Below, piece by piece: positions 16,530 to 26,234 of a stretch of 64,000 nucleotides of DNA (its first letter is position 1; the number at the start of each line of letters is the position of its first letter). Made by a program: the position numbers and the translations under genes. Source of the DNA: Neobacillus niacini NBRC 15566 (GTDB lineage: Bacteria; Bacillota; Bacilli; Bacillales; Cytobacillaceae). The notes below the pieces were generated by a model, which saw only the letters and a list, made by a program, of their open reading frames with translations, searched no databases and had not been told where the DNA came from. The stretch lies in NCBI RefSeq assembly GCF_001591505.1, contig NZ_BCVA01000027.1, positions 1-64,000 on the forward strand. The letters run 5' to 3'.

Positions 16530-18023
16530 CTATTTTCTTACCGCTTTGTAATCTTCAGCTAAATAATCTTTATCAGCGCTCCAGTTTGAGAATTTGAAAT
16601 CATCCTCGCTTACCTTCGCACCTTCGGCTTTAGCTGCCTCAATCGCCTGGTCTAAAGAGTTATCTATATTCGTAGACAGTAGTTTAAGTTGATCCTTTGG
16701 ATCCTTTAATGCACCAGAGATTAAACCTTGAAGAATATCTCCCAATCCCGGCTGTGGATCTTTGTATTTCGCAAATACTGCTGATGATTCAGGATTTCTA
16801 ATTTCAACACTTGGCACTAAACGAGAATTCTCCATAGCAAGTTCATAGTATTGCTTGAACTCAGGAATTTCTGCAGCTGTCTCGTTAACATCCTTTAACA
16901 TGGTAAATCTGTCACCATTTTTAACGAGTACAGATTGATATTCTTTACTGAAGTATTCTTTTAAATATAAAGCTGCCTCTTCTGGGTGTTTCGTAGTTTT
17001 AGACATTCCTAACCAAGGCTGGAAGTTAGGACGTGGCAGATATCCCTCACGTCCGCTATCTGGAACAGGAGGTGCCATTACCCCAAAGTCTAAATCTGGA
17101 TTTTCTTTTTTCCAAACTCCAATGGACCACTCACCTTGAATTATGAATCCTGCTTGGCCTTGACCAAATAAAGCACGTGCTTCTGGAGCAGCAATACCCA
17201 TGGTCTTAGGATGGTAACTGCCGTCTTCTTGCATGCCTTTGAATAAGTCCATTACTTCAAGAACTGGTTTAGAATCATAGCTGGCTTTGCCTGTCACTAA
17301 AGAGATTGGTGAGTGTGGATTTAGACCGCTGCCTCCCTGGGCTGACCAGTCAAGCACTGGATTTTTCCATCGTACAATGGTTTTACCACCCTCGATAATA
17401 CCGTATGCTTTCCCATCAGAAGCTTTTGTAATCTTTTTCGCAGCTTCACGGAATTCACTATATGTCTTTGGAGGATTTTCTGGATTTAACCCTGCTTCCT
17501 TAAATAACTTTTTATTGTAAAAAATCATTGTATTTGGCAGTGATAAATAAGCTGGAATACTATAAATCTTGCCATCCTGCATGGTTGCTCCATCTACAAA
17601 AACACCATCCATAAAGCGGCTTTTAAATTCATCATCTAAATATGGATCCAGGGGCTGGAACATATCTCCTGCTATAGCAGTACTTAGTTTCATGCCATTG
17701 GGGATTGGGAACAAGTCAGGTGCATCACCCGATTTAATGGCGGTTGTAATCGTGTTCTGGAACTGATCAACGGTTAAAAGGGTATACTCAATTTTAATAT
17801 TTGGATATTTTGCTTCGAAATCTTTGATAAATTGATCACGATATGCTTTTTCACTGTCCGCCCAATCCATAACACGTAAGGTAATTTGTTCGTTACTAGA
17901 ATCCTTAGAATCTTTATTATCCTTTTCTTTTTCCTTGGTCGCAGAGCTGGCGCAAGCAGACAGTAATTGTAAAATTAATACGAAAACAAGCACATTTTTC
18001 CAAACTCTTAATTTCTTTTTCAC
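16530..18023 (-). CDS. ABC sugar transporter solute-binding lipoprotein
   Basis: This 497-residue extracellular binding protein has a lipoprotein signal: MKKKLRVWKN, a hydrophobic stretch and the lipobox LLSAC with Cys24. The mature region has the family-1 extracellular solute-binding fold, with segments such as KYPNIKIEYTLLTVDQFQ and the typical GKIYSIPAY. It should capture the oligosaccharide released outside the cell and pass it to the permeases. The start is GTG after AAGGGGGAAATATT. A cre site lies upstream, as does a fragment of a second araC gene. Confidence 0.93.
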   Translation of the reverse strand: MKKKLRVWKNVLVFVLILQLLSACASSATKEKEKDNKDSKDSSNEQITLRVMDWADSEKAYRDQFIKDFEAKYPNIKIEYTLLTVDQFQNTITTAIKSGDAPDLFPIPNGMKLSTAIAGDMFQPLDPYLDDEFKSRFMDGVFVDGATMQDGKIYSIPAYLSLPNTMIFYNKKLFKEAGLNPENPPKTYSEFREAAKKITKASDGKAYGIIEGGKTIVRWKNPVLDWSAQGGSGLNPHSPISLVTGKASYDSKPVLEVMDLFKGMQEDGSYHPKTMGIAAPEARALFGQGQAGFIIQGEWSIGVWKKENPDLDFGVMAPPVPDSGREGYLPRPNFQPWLGMSKTTKHPEEAALYLKEYFSKEYQSVLVKNGDRFTMLKDVNETAAEIPEFKQYYELAMENSRLVPSVEIRNPESSAVFAKYKDPQPGLGDILQGLISGALKDPKDQLKLLSTNIDNSLDQAIEAAKAEGAKVSEDDFKFSNWSADKDYLAEDYKAVRK

Positions 18024-18094
18024 AATATTTCCCCCTTTTTCTCTTACGTTTTAATTTCCTATAAACACCTTGAACCATTACTATTACTCACCCT

Positions 18095-18108
18095 ATATAG
18101 CGTTTTCA
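18095..18108 (-). promoter_or_regulatory. cre site upstream of the binding-protein gene
   Basis: On the minus strand TGAAAACGCTATAT matches the cre consensus at 13 of 14 positions. It lies 72 bp before the binding-protein start, implying carbon catabolite repression of the transporter genes. Confidence 0.6.
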
Positions 18109-18149
18109 TAACAATTTGTCTTGGTTGGTTTTAATATTACAAAATTTCC

Positions 18150-18206
18150 TAAGCTTGAACCATGTAGAGATGATTCTTCTTTTTGTATATTTGATACTTT
18201 TCTGAA
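18150..18206 (-). pseudogene. Remnant of an araC 3' end
   Basis: This stretch aligns without gaps to the last codons of the araC gene at 23718-24563. Both share CATGTAGNGATGA, a T-rich stretch with TTTTTGTAT, and TTTGATACTTTT. Translated, it reads QKSIKYTKRRIISTWF, against RKSIKNTKRGFIPTW in the intact protein. The homology continues a little past the stop codon. It lies between the GH20 stop and the binding-protein gene. Confidence 0.8.
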
Positions 18207-18216
18207 AGCGTTTTTA
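18203..18216 (-). promoter_or_regulatory. Possible cre-like site at the GH20 stop codon
   Basis: TGAAAGCGTTTTTA on the plus strand resembles a cre (12 or 13 of 14). It overlaps the end of the GH20 gene and could be a second CcpA contact for the downstream transporter unit, or chance. Confidence 0.3.
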
Positions 18217-20103
18217 AATCCCTGCTAAGGTCGATGCGGTTGCAATCGTGTGCCATAGATTTGCACTAATCGCCTTTCTCTCCCCCTCGTGTTGTCGGCC
18301 ATCAAAAAAGAGTACCTCTTCTTCTAGTTCTTCTATTCTAGTTATTTTTCCATCCAGAAAGGCTTGAATTCTTAGCATTGCAGAGTTAACTCGCTGTACT
18401 AGACCGCCTATCCGGAGATCAAAAACATCGAGGCCGTATATTTTATTTTCCTCTAACCATTGAGAATGGTAGACTTTTATAAATTGCTCTATTCTCTCTT
18501 TTAGTTTAGGTAAAATAACATTGTTTAAATTTCTTAGAGATTCATAATCCTTCAAATGATAAGCGTTTCGTATGTGTATTCCTACATTACATTTAATTTC
18601 CAGTACCATGCTTAAATGGTATTGTGTCTGAAACACGTTTTCCCAATGAGGATTCTCTTTGACGCATTTTTCAAAAAAGGCTGCACAATTTTTAAAATGC
18701 TTGGCGTATGTTTCTGTTAATACGTGCTTTTCAAATAAGCCGCACAAAATGTCTTGATATAAAAGATATTTTGGAGGATTAATCGAATGCGTTTCTGGAT
18801 TTTTATTGTCAGGCACAAGCATTGGCATATCCAAATTCATAAAGTCCTCATATCTTCCCCCTACACATGTAGTAAAACGCTCTTGAAGATAGCCCGTCTC
18901 GCTTTTTCCTGAATAACAAAGCTCTGCCCAAAGCTGCAGGGTTGGCAGAATCGAGTAAATGCTGGCTTCGGCTCCATTATCTCCCCAGGCTGTTAAGATT
19001 ACTTCTTTAATTCCATTCTCGACACAACTTTTATGCGCCATCTCCCCAATATACCTGCTAAATTGATTATTAGGAGAAAAGCCCATCCATTTCCATGCCC
19101 CGCCTGCAAATATAATCCGGTCACTCAGCTGCTTGTGCTTTTTAAGCATGCCTTCATATAATTCCGGTTTCACAGAATAATAATCCCAATATACCAACGA
19201 GATATCCTTGGGAATCATTTCAATTACTTCCGGTTTGATTGGGCTATTCACATCATAATATTCACCTGCACTTGCAAGGCGGAAAAACATATCACTCCAC
19301 ATCATAGGCTCATAGCCATATTTTCTCGCAATCTCCATTACACGGTTAAAATGCTTTAACATTAGAGCTGGTCTATCATGATATCCATGTTTATCAAGAT
19401 ACTTCCCAAGCCCCATCATATGAGCCTCATCCATGCCAATATTAATCCGCCTGCTGGTCAAATTCTCTGACATCGTTAGGAACATCGCTTCAATCAACTG
19501 ATAGGTTTTCTCTTCGTCAATTAGCAGAATATCATCGCAATCTACTATATCGGAAAAAGCAGACCATTTGAGTGCTCCACCTAAATGGGCTAATGTTTGG
19601 ATACAAGGAACCAGTTCAATGCCAAACATCCTGGCATACCTGTCCATATCCTTCATTTCCTGACTCGTGTAACGGCCGCGCATATAGCCGAAATACGGAT
19701 AATTCTTTATTTCGTAGGTATCCTCGGTATATAGCTGGACAGAGGTATAGCCCATCAGCGCCAAGTGTTGAATTAACCGTTGGAAAGCCTCTGTTTTTAA
19801 TACCGCATTTCTTGAGCAGTCAATCATTACACCGAGGCTTTCATAGACAGGACTTTCCTGCTTTTCAAAACCCTCGCCATTTCTCATTCCTTCAATCAAC
19901 AATCCAAATGCGCGAAAAAGCAGGTGCTCTTCACGATATTGGATTGAGGCTTGGATTTTATCATATATAATATGAATATCGGAATCTCTTTTATTGAAAA
20001 ATACAGGGATTCCATCATCCGAAAGCTGGATTTGTAATAAAGGTATAAGCTCAGTTACTGCAGAAATTTGCTGATTGGATAATCCCAACAATTTTACTTT
20101 CAT
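18214..20103 (-). CDS. GH20 beta-N-acetylhexosaminidase, cytosolic
   Basis: This 629-residue glycoside hydrolase family 20-like enzyme removes terminal beta-linked GlcNAc or GalNAc. The catalytic Asp-Glu pair is D225-E226 in INIGMDEAH. The TIM-barrel context is clear (YTSVQLYTEDTYE, FGIELVPCIQTLAHLG, YEPMMWSDMFFR, VYWDYYS, FAGGAWKWMGF, ILTAWGDNG). It has no signal peptide, so it should act inside the cell after import. It follows the beta-helix gene by 79 bp, with an intercistronic hairpin between. The start has AGGAGG six bases before ATG. Confidence 0.9.
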   Translation of the reverse strand: MKVKLLGLSNQQISAVTELIPLLQIQLSDDGIPVFFNKRDSDIHIIYDKIQASIQYREEHLLFRAFGLLIEGMRNGEGFEKQESPVYESLGVMIDCSRNAVLKTEAFQRLIQHLALMGYTSVQLYTEDTYEIKNYPYFGYMRGRYTSQEMKDMDRYARMFGIELVPCIQTLAHLGGALKWSAFSDIVDCDDILLIDEEKTYQLIEAMFLTMSENLTSRRINIGMDEAHMMGLGKYLDKHGYHDRPALMLKHFNRVMEIARKYGYEPMMWSDMFFRLASAGEYYDVNSPIKPEVIEMIPKDISLVYWDYYSVKPELYEGMLKKHKQLSDRIIFAGGAWKWMGFSPNNQFSRYIGEMAHKSCVENGIKEVILTAWGDNGAEASIYSILPTLQLWAELCYSGKSETGYLQERFTTCVGGRYEDFMNLDMPMLVPDNKNPETHSINPPKYLLYQDILCGLFEKHVLTETYAKHFKNCAAFFEKCVKENPHWENVFQTQYHLSMVLEIKCNVGIHIRNAYHLKDYESLRNLNNVILPKLKERIEQFIKVYHSQWLEENKIYGLDVFDLRIGGLVQRVNSAMLRIQAFLDGKITRIEELEEEVLFFDGRQHEGERKAISANLWHTIATASTLAGI

Positions 20104-20122
20104 GTTAAACCTCCTAAAATTA

Positions 20123-20162
20123 GAAAGAGAAGCTTTAGAAATGAATCTTCAGCTTCTCTTTC
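20123..20162 (-). terminator. Intercistronic hairpin before the GH20 gene
   Basis: GAAAGAGAAGCT (20123-20134) and its exact complement (20151-20162) form a 12-bp stem. No T-run follows in the direction of transcription, so partial termination or mRNA processing between the two genes is more likely than full termination. Confidence 0.55.
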
Positions 20163-20182
20163 CAGTCAATATCTATTCCTTA

Positions 20183-23100
20183 TTAATTTTGCTCCTTAAT
20201 AAATAGAAGATCATCAAGAAGCAAGGCTGCAAATGATTCATGAATGTGTTTTCCTGATTGTGCGTGTATTTCGTTTTCAAGCGAGTTTAATGTGTTTAGG
20301 AAGGATGATTGATTCGTATAACCCTCTTGGGCTTTTCTTACCTTTACAAGCAGACTATTAAGAATGCCGTTTTGGTCAATAAACCCTTTTTCAAATCCCA
20401 TAGTCAGTACATCATCAAGAAGGGAGATATGAACTCCTACATCCAAAATAAATTCTGTTGTCGTTACATTTCCTGCCTTGTCGACTGCTCTGACAGAGAT
20501 AACATGTTTGCCAGCTGCTAGTGTTAGTGGGTCCAATGTTGTTTTAGCTTCAAGTATCTGTCCATCCATTTTAATGCTGAATTCTTCCACACCACTTAAA
20601 TTATCGGTAACAGCAAAGTCTATAACAGCAGACTCTGTTTGAAGTACCTGTAGTGTACCTTTAGAAGTGATCTCTGGTCCTGTCAAATCAATTTTTACTT
20701 CTGTAGATTTTACTCCTTCTCTGTTTCCATTTTTGTCAGTACTGAAATATCGTAAGGAATGAACACCTTCTTCAGAAATGGCAATGATTGACCCCACATA
20801 GAAAGGACCATTATCTAAACTGTAGAAAGTTTGTTCAACACCCTTTCCTTCGTCCGTTGCCGTCAGGATTACAGTTTGTGGTTGATTTTTCCAGCCAGCA
20901 GCTGCATTGTCAATTGTAACAGGCGCTGTTAAATCTACATCGACAGGAAGACCATAGACTTCTACTTCTACATAATGATTCCAAACATTTCCGTAACTGC
21001 CATTAGACCAAAGACGAACATAACGGCCTTGAACGGGTTCAAAGTTCATTATTTTCCCGGTTGCGGCCTCCGCATATTCTGAATCCGTCCCTATTCCCTG
21101 CTTTGCACTATTATCCAGATCATTATTGAAGACTGTCGTAACTCCGCTGGAGAAGTCTGCAGTATTGGAAATTTGTACAATGACATCTTTATAAGTTCTT
21201 CCGTCGCCATAAAAGTGCCATAGCTTGATACTGTTTAACTCATAAATATCCCCAAGATCAAGCTTTAAATATTGAAGTCCCTGACCGAGTCCAGCAAACT
21301 GACTTGAGTTGTTTGATAGTCCATCCGTAATCCGCGCAGGATTTTGTAAGATACCACCAGACACAGATGTCTTTCCTAATGCTACATTCGTTGGAGTCAT
21401 GCTCATACCGTAGACTTTCACTTCTACATAATGGTTAAAAGCATTATGATTATTTCCATTTGACCAGAAGCGGACATAACGTCCTTCCACAGGCTGAAAT
21501 ATGATTTCCTTGCCGACCGCCGTCTCGACATACTCTGAATCCGTTCCTACACCAAATCCTGCGCTATTGTCATTGTCATTATTAAATACTGTCGTTACAC
21601 CGCTCGAAAAGTCAGGTGTATTCGAAACCTGTACAACGACATCTTTGTAGGTGCGTGCTGTTCCAAAATAATGCCATAATTTCATACGATTTAAGGTAAA
21701 TGTTCCGCCAAGATCAAATTGTATATATTGCAATCCTTTGTCCAAAGCGGTGGTTTGAGTCGGATCATTAGACATTCCATCTGTTGCCAGCAATGAATTT
21801 TGAATATAGCTGCCGGATATCGGTGATTTCCCAAAGGCTAGATTATTCAAATCATCATTCACAGGCGGTGCTTCTTTCATTGCTTGTAATTCAAAGGCAC
21901 CCCGGTCCGGTGCTTCGAAATAAAGGGGATTGCCCCAATAATCCCTGCCGCCATTTTCAAATAGCACTGCACCTGTATTAATAGCTGGTGAATAAGCTTT
22001 TAATTGATATCCCGCTAAATCATCCAACCCTGTCGACTTACCAGGATTTATAAATTCAGGATTAGCTGTAATCATCTTAGAATCTGGAATGATAGAGCTA
22101 GTTGGAATATTGTTCCCGTAAAATACATTGCTATCATAGGTCCAGGTAGCTTTTTTCTGATAACCTCCTGTGCCAAGATTATAGAAAATATTGTTTTTAA
22201 AAATCGCCTCGCCGTCACCAGCCGGAGCATTACCATTGTCATCAATTAGCATCGTATTATTAATCCCCGGTCCAACATAGAAAACATTATTATAAAACTG
22301 CATATTTTCGTAGTTGCTGCCGCTGCATACCGTTATCGTTTGGTAATGGTCATTCTGACTGATGTTGTACCGGAAGATACCATCAGATACAGAGCCATTT
22401 TGTTCATTCTGACAGATTAGTACGGTGCCGCCCTCATTATCGTGACTATAGTTGTACTGAAAAATAATCCCTTTTGTTCCATTGTCATAATCAAATGACA
22501 TACCATCTTTTATTGTCTTACCTCCTGATACCTCGTTAAACTGATAAACCGTGTAATCACCATTATAGGTCCACATTCCGGCATTATAATCTACCTTTTT
22601 TTCGTTATAGCCATGAACCCGATTGTACTCAACAAGGGCATGTGTCGTAATATGAGGGACAATCCCATCACCACTTACATGTAAAACCTCATTCCCACGA
22701 ATCACTACGTTTGTAGCTGGTGTCCACGGAATGGTTGGGTCAACAACCGGACCTCCTTGCTGTTCGCGATGGTTCCATGCGGAATTGACCATAATTCCTG
22801 TACGAGTGACATTTTCAATCTTATTATTTTCGATTAGGACACCATCGAACTTCGTCACACGATGTGGCTTTGCCTCCTGATTACGTCTTACCAATACATT
22901 AATTCCTCCACTGCCATATACCCCTTTTTTATGGAGGCCGTTAATGTCATGAATATAAAGATTATGAAGATGGATACCGCTTAATACGGCAATATTCTCC
23001 AAGTCCGTTGTTCCGCCTGCCTTATAATCCTCACCGATAATTTCAACACCACTTCTAACATCTGTTCCCTGTTCCGATGTTGAGTTTGTAATTTCGATAT

Positions 23101-23515
23101 TACCAATACTCCAATGTTCTTGGTTATACAATCCAATTACATAAGGGACTCCCTGACCCTCAATTAAAGGTTTTGCCCCTGTACCGTACATATCCAGGAC
23201 AATCGGTTTTCCTTGCGTACCAGAACCGAGCGGGTGCAAGGAACCTTTCCATCTTTCCCCGGACTTTAATAAAATTCTATCCCCAGGTGAAAAGGTAGAT
23301 GCGTTTACTTTTTCTAGAGATTTCCAGGGTGTTTGTTCTGATCGTCCATCATTTGAGTCATTACCGTTTGTAGCGTCTACATAAAAGGTTCTGGTTTCAT
23401 CGGCATTCCCATTGGTTTCATTCACATTGTTGAAATCGTTTGCAAAGGCATTACCATTTAACAATGTTGAAAAACATAGTAAGAACAGTACAACCTTATA
23501 TGCGATTTTCTTCAA
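20183..23515 (-). CDS. Secreted beta-helix protein with two discoidin domains and a FIMAH tail
   Basis: This large extracellular protein of about 1110 residues may cut or bind polysaccharide. A TTG at 23515, six bases after GGAAGAGGG, gives an ideal signal peptide (MKKIAYKVVLFLL to NAFA). Next comes a right-handed parallel beta-helix region (about 40-550) opening FYVDATNGNDSNDG and rich in repeated N-x-I/F strands, as in polysaccharide lyases. Two tandem F5/8-type C domains follow (about 560-705 and 710-855, both with LARTYKDVVVQVSN-like cores). Two Ig-like segments (VTIDNAAAGWKN; VTDNLSGVEEFSI) and a C-terminal FIMAH-like helical domain complete it. The catalytic family cannot be fixed by eye; it may be a lyase, a hydrolase or only a binding protein. 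Confidence 0.85.
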   Translation of the reverse strand: MKKIAYKVVLFLLCFSTLLNGNAFANDFNNVNETNGNADETRTFYVDATNGNDSNDGRSEQTPWKSLEKVNASTFSPGDRILLKSGERWKGSLHPLGSGTQGKPIVLDMYGTGAKPLIEGQGVPYVIGLYNQEHWSIGNIEITNSTSEQGTDVRSGVEIIGEDYKAGGTTDLENIAVLSGIHLHNLYIHDINGLHKKGVYGSGGINVLVRRNQEAKPHRVTKFDGVLIENNKIENVTRTGIMVNSAWNHREQQGGPVVDPTIPWTPATNVVIRGNEVLHVSGDGIVPHITTHALVEYNRVHGYNEKKVDYNAGMWTYNGDYTVYQFNEVSGGKTIKDGMSFDYDNGTKGIIFQYNYSHDNEGGTVLICQNEQNGSVSDGIFRYNISQNDHYQTITVCSGSNYENMQFYNNVFYVGPGINNTMLIDDNGNAPAGDGEAIFKNNIFYNLGTGGYQKKATWTYDSNVFYGNNIPTSSIIPDSKMITANPEFINPGKSTGLDDLAGYQLKAYSPAINTGAVLFENGGRDYWGNPLYFEAPDRGAFELQAMKEAPPVNDDLNNLAFGKSPISGSYIQNSLLATDGMSNDPTQTTALDKGLQYIQFDLGGTFTLNRMKLWHYFGTARTYKDVVVQVSNTPDFSSGVTTVFNNDNDNSAGFGVGTDSEYVETAVGKEIIFQPVEGRYVRFWSNGNNHNAFNHYVEVKVYGMSMTPTNVALGKTSVSGGILQNPARITDGLSNNSSQFAGLGQGLQYLKLDLGDIYELNSIKLWHFYGDGRTYKDVIVQISNTADFSSGVTTVFNNDLDNSAKQGIGTDSEYAEAATGKIMNFEPVQGRYVRLWSNGSYGNVWNHYVEVEVYGLPVDVDLTAPVTIDNAAAGWKNQPQTVILTATDEGKGVEQTFYSLDNGPFYVGSIIAISEEGVHSLRYFSTDKNGNREGVKSTEVKIDLTGPEITSKGTLQVLQTESAVIDFAVTDNLSGVEEFSIKMDGQILEAKTTLDPLTLAAGKHVISVRAVDKAGNVTTTEFILDVGVHISLLDDVLTMGFEKGFIDQNGILNSLLVKVRKAQEGYTNQSSFLNTLNSLENEIHAQSGKHIHESFAALLLDDLLFIKEQN

Positions 23516-23717
23516 ATCCATCCCTCTTCCCATAGTCTTTAGCTCTGAACCCATGAACCGATTGTAAGTGTGTTGTTCTCCCTACCTTCCTTCTAATTTA
23601 CTTGTTTATAAAACCAACACTCTTCTATCCTTAGGAATAAAAAAAATCCTAACGACAGGTATTACGAAACGGTAACAAGAAAGGCTTTCGCTAATTGGTT
23701 ACAATGATAGTAAATTT

Positions 23718-24563
23718 CTAGGAATCAGACCATGTAGGGATGAAGCCTCTTTTTGTATTTTTGATACTTTTCCGGTAGTGACTTGGCGAGGTCTTATAGG
23801 CACTTCGAAAAGTATGATTAAAGTGGGATGCATCGCAAAAACCGCAATTTAGGGATATTTCTTCAATTGTAAGTTCGGTTGCTTCAAGCAGCCTTCTTGA
23901 TTGCAGTAATCGAAGTTTTTTTACCATTTTCATGGGGGTAAGTCCATAGATTTCCTTAAAGGCACGGCTAAAGTAAACCGGATTCATGTGATAAATTTTC
24001 GCTAAATCCTCGCGTGTAATATTTTCTGCTAAATGCTCTTCTATGTATTGAAGAACATTATTAAAACGGTCGGTAATATAATCTTCATTCGGGGAGCGGC
24101 GCCCTCCCATCTTTGAGCTCTCGATGATTTCATGTATTAAAGAAAATGCAAGAAAACTAGATTGAACGGTTCTATATTCATTTGTCTCCTGCAGCCAAAT
24201 CACTCGCAATTCATCAAACATTTTTTCATAAAGAACTGGGTCCCGAACTTTAACAACTTTCCCAAGTGGGTAAAGACTAAAAAAGTCAACTTCCTCCATA
24301 ACCTTTAAGTCAATGTTAAACAGATAGTGGATGCCATCGGTTTTGGATATCACATTAAATGGCATGTTTGGCCTGTGGACCATGATATCACCAGTTTGAG
24401 CAATATACTCTTTTCCATCAAGGGTTGTGATGACCTCACCTTTTTTTATATAGGCAATGGTGCAACAAGATTGAATGTAATCAAAAATTACCCTTTTTTT
24501 ATATTGGATTTTCTTAACATCAAATAATGTTATTTTAAGTTGATCACTTACACTAAATGACAT
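23718..24563 (-). CDS. AraC family regulator of the sulfated-glycan locus
   Basis: This 281-residue regulator has an N-terminal cupin-type sensing domain (GDIMVHRPNMPFNVIS). The C-terminal double helix-turn-helix (about 180-281) carries NITREDLAKIYHMNPVYFSRAF and EISLNCGFCDASHFNHTFRSAY. It is the first gene of the minus-strand locus, so it probably activates the downstream glycan genes in response to an oligosaccharide. A degenerate copy of its 3' end lies at 18150-18206. The start has AAAGGAGGC before ATG. Confidence 0.9.
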   Translation of the reverse strand: MSFSVSDQLKITLFDVKKIQYKKRVIFDYIQSCCTIAYIKKGEVITTLDGKEYIAQTGDIMVHRPNMPFNVISKTDGIHYLFNIDLKVMEEVDFFSLYPLGKVVKVRDPVLYEKMFDELRVIWLQETNEYRTVQSSFLAFSLIHEIIESSKMGGRRSPNEDYITDRFNNVLQYIEEHLAENITREDLAKIYHMNPVYFSRAFKEIYGLTPMKMVKKLRLLQSRRLLEATELTIEEISLNCGFCDASHFNHTFRSAYKTSPSHYRKSIKNTKRGFIPTWSDS

Positions 24564-24928
24564 GGGAAGCCTCCTTTAACCCGCTGTGATTTGAAAAACT
24601 CTATATTTGAATAATACATAATTTGATATGTGATTTAAAAAGAGTGTTTAAGTTGCTTACAGCCGAAAGTCTATCTTTTAATTTTACAATCTCTTTTTTC
24701 CTTCTGCTGACATTCTCCATTACAGCAATTCAGGTATTACCATTCAACTGCTTTAACAGTAGTTAAAACGATTTTTCATGGAACCTCCCCCCTATTATCT
24801 TACTTACTTTAATTACAAAACAATTTAAAAAGTATTATAAACTATTTTAGTTGTTCACAAAATTGTAATATATTGATAATTCAATAAAATGATATCGTTT
24901 TCAAAAATTATGAATAGGAGGCATGTAG
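24564..24928. promoter_or_regulatory. Divergent intergenic region with cre-like site
   Basis: This AT-rich gap separates araC (minus) from the dicarboxylate carrier (plus) and has no gene in it. TGATATCGTTTTCA (24890-24903) reads on the minus strand as TGAAAACGATATCA, a cre match at 13 of 14 positions, 26 bp before the carrier start. This suggests carbon catabolite repression of the carrier. Confidence 0.5.
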
Positions 24929-26182
24929 ATGAAAATTAATTTTAAGAGTCTCACCACACAGGTAATTCTGGGAATTCTTCTTGGTATTTCAGTCGGGTTT
25001 GTTTTTCCTGAGATTGGCTCACAACTAAAGGTGATTGCAGATATTTTTATTAAACTAGTAAAAATGGTGATTGCTCCAATTATTTTCCTTACCATTGTTA
25101 TTGGAATTGCAGGTATGGGAGATTTAAAGAAAGTTGGAAAAATCGGCGGGAAGGCATTGCTTTATTTTGAAATTGTATCTACCATCGCACTAGCCATCGG
25201 AATTATTGTCGCCAATATAATCAAGGCAGGAAAAGGGATTGACGCAGAGGCAGGCAAAGGCGATATCTCCCAATACACAGAAAAGGCAGCCGAAACTAGT
25301 CACGGGTTTATGGAATTTGTCGTATCCATCATTCCTGACAGCTTTATCGGTGCTTTTGCAAATGGGGAATTATTACCGGTACTTCTATTAGCGATCTTGT
25401 TCGGGGCTTCTTTAGCACATTTGGGCAAAGACGGAAAACCTGTTTTAGAGTTTTTTGAAAAAACAGCTGAGGTATTCTTTGGAATTGTTAATATCATTAT
25501 GAAAGTTTCTCCATTTGCTGCATTTGGTGCTATGGCCTACACGATTGGAGAATTTGGAGTTGAATCACTATTCTACCTTGGCAAATTAATGGGCTCCGTT
25601 TATATAACAATGGCCTTATTTATTGTTTTTGTTCTAGGCGGTATTGCTAAATTATTTGGTTTCAGTATCTTCAAATTCATAGCCTTTATTAAAGAAGAAA
25701 TCCTTTTGGTTGTCGGAACTTCATCCTCTGAAGCCGCTCTGCCAAAAATGATGGAAAAGCTTGAAAAATACGGATGTTCAAAGTCTGTAGTAGGATTGGT
25801 GCTTCCAACTGGTTATTCCTTTAACCTTGATGGAACTTCTATATATCTCTCAATGGCCGCATTATTCATCGCTCAGGCATACGGGGTCGACCTTAGTATT
25901 TGGCAGCAAATCACACTTCTTACCATCCTAATGTTGACTTCAAAAGGAGCGGCAGGTGTCACAGGGTCTGGTTTCGTAACACTTGCAGCCACTCTAGCTG
26001 TATTCCCTTCTATACCTGTAGAAGGAATGGCGCTTATCCTTGGAGTTGACCGTTTCATGTCAGAAGCACGCGCCATCACAAACCTAATCGGAAACGGAGT
26101 AGCCACCGTCGTCATCTCCAAAACAGAAGGCGAATTCAAACCACTCCAAGAGATCTCCAACAAAAAACAAATCACAGCCTAA
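24929..26182 (+). CDS. dctP: Dicarboxylate/amino acid:cation symporter (DctA/DctP type)
   Basis: This 417-residue member of the DAACS family has about eight membrane helices plus two re-entrant loops. It should couple uptake of C4-dicarboxylates (succinate, fumarate, malate) or glutamate to Na+ or H+. Family motifs are GTSSSEAALP (first re-entrant loop), GYSFNLDGTSIY and TSKGAAGVTGSGFVTLAATL, with the conserved NLIGNGVAT. A DctS/DctR-like two-component system lies 2 kb downstream, which favours a C4-dicarboxylate substrate. The start has AGGAGG before ATG. A strong terminator follows. Confidence 0.9.
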   Translation: MKINFKSLTTQVILGILLGISVGFVFPEIGSQLKVIADIFIKLVKMVIAPIIFLTIVIGIAGMGDLKKVGKIGGKALLYFEIVSTIALAIGIIVANIIKAGKGIDAEAGKGDISQYTEKAAETSHGFMEFVVSIIPDSFIGAFANGELLPVLLLAILFGASLAHLGKDGKPVLEFFEKTAEVFFGIVNIIMKVSPFAAFGAMAYTIGEFGVESLFYLGKLMGSVYITMALFIVFVLGGIAKLFGFSIFKFIAFIKEEILLVVGTSSSEAALPKMMEKLEKYGCSKSVVGLVLPTGYSFNLDGTSIYLSMAALFIAQAYGVDLSIWQQITLLTILMLTSKGAAGVTGSGFVTLAATLAVFPSIPVEGMALILGVDRFMSEARAITNLIGNGVATVVISKTEGEFKPLQEISNKKQITA

Positions 26183-26188
26183 ACCTAC

Positions 26189-26216
26189 AAAATGTGAGCC
26201 GCCCGGCTCACATTTT
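26189..26216 (+). terminator. Terminator after the dicarboxylate carrier
   Basis: AAAATGTGAGCCG and CGGCTCACATTTT form a 13-bp inverted repeat followed by TTTT, just beyond the stop. Confidence 0.9.
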
Positions 26217-26234
26217 TTTATTCCCCTCACTGTC

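Noticed and set aside
23640-23700. Possible cre site before the beta-helix gene
   Set aside because: The GCGAAAGCC stretch departs from the cre consensus at several fixed positions.
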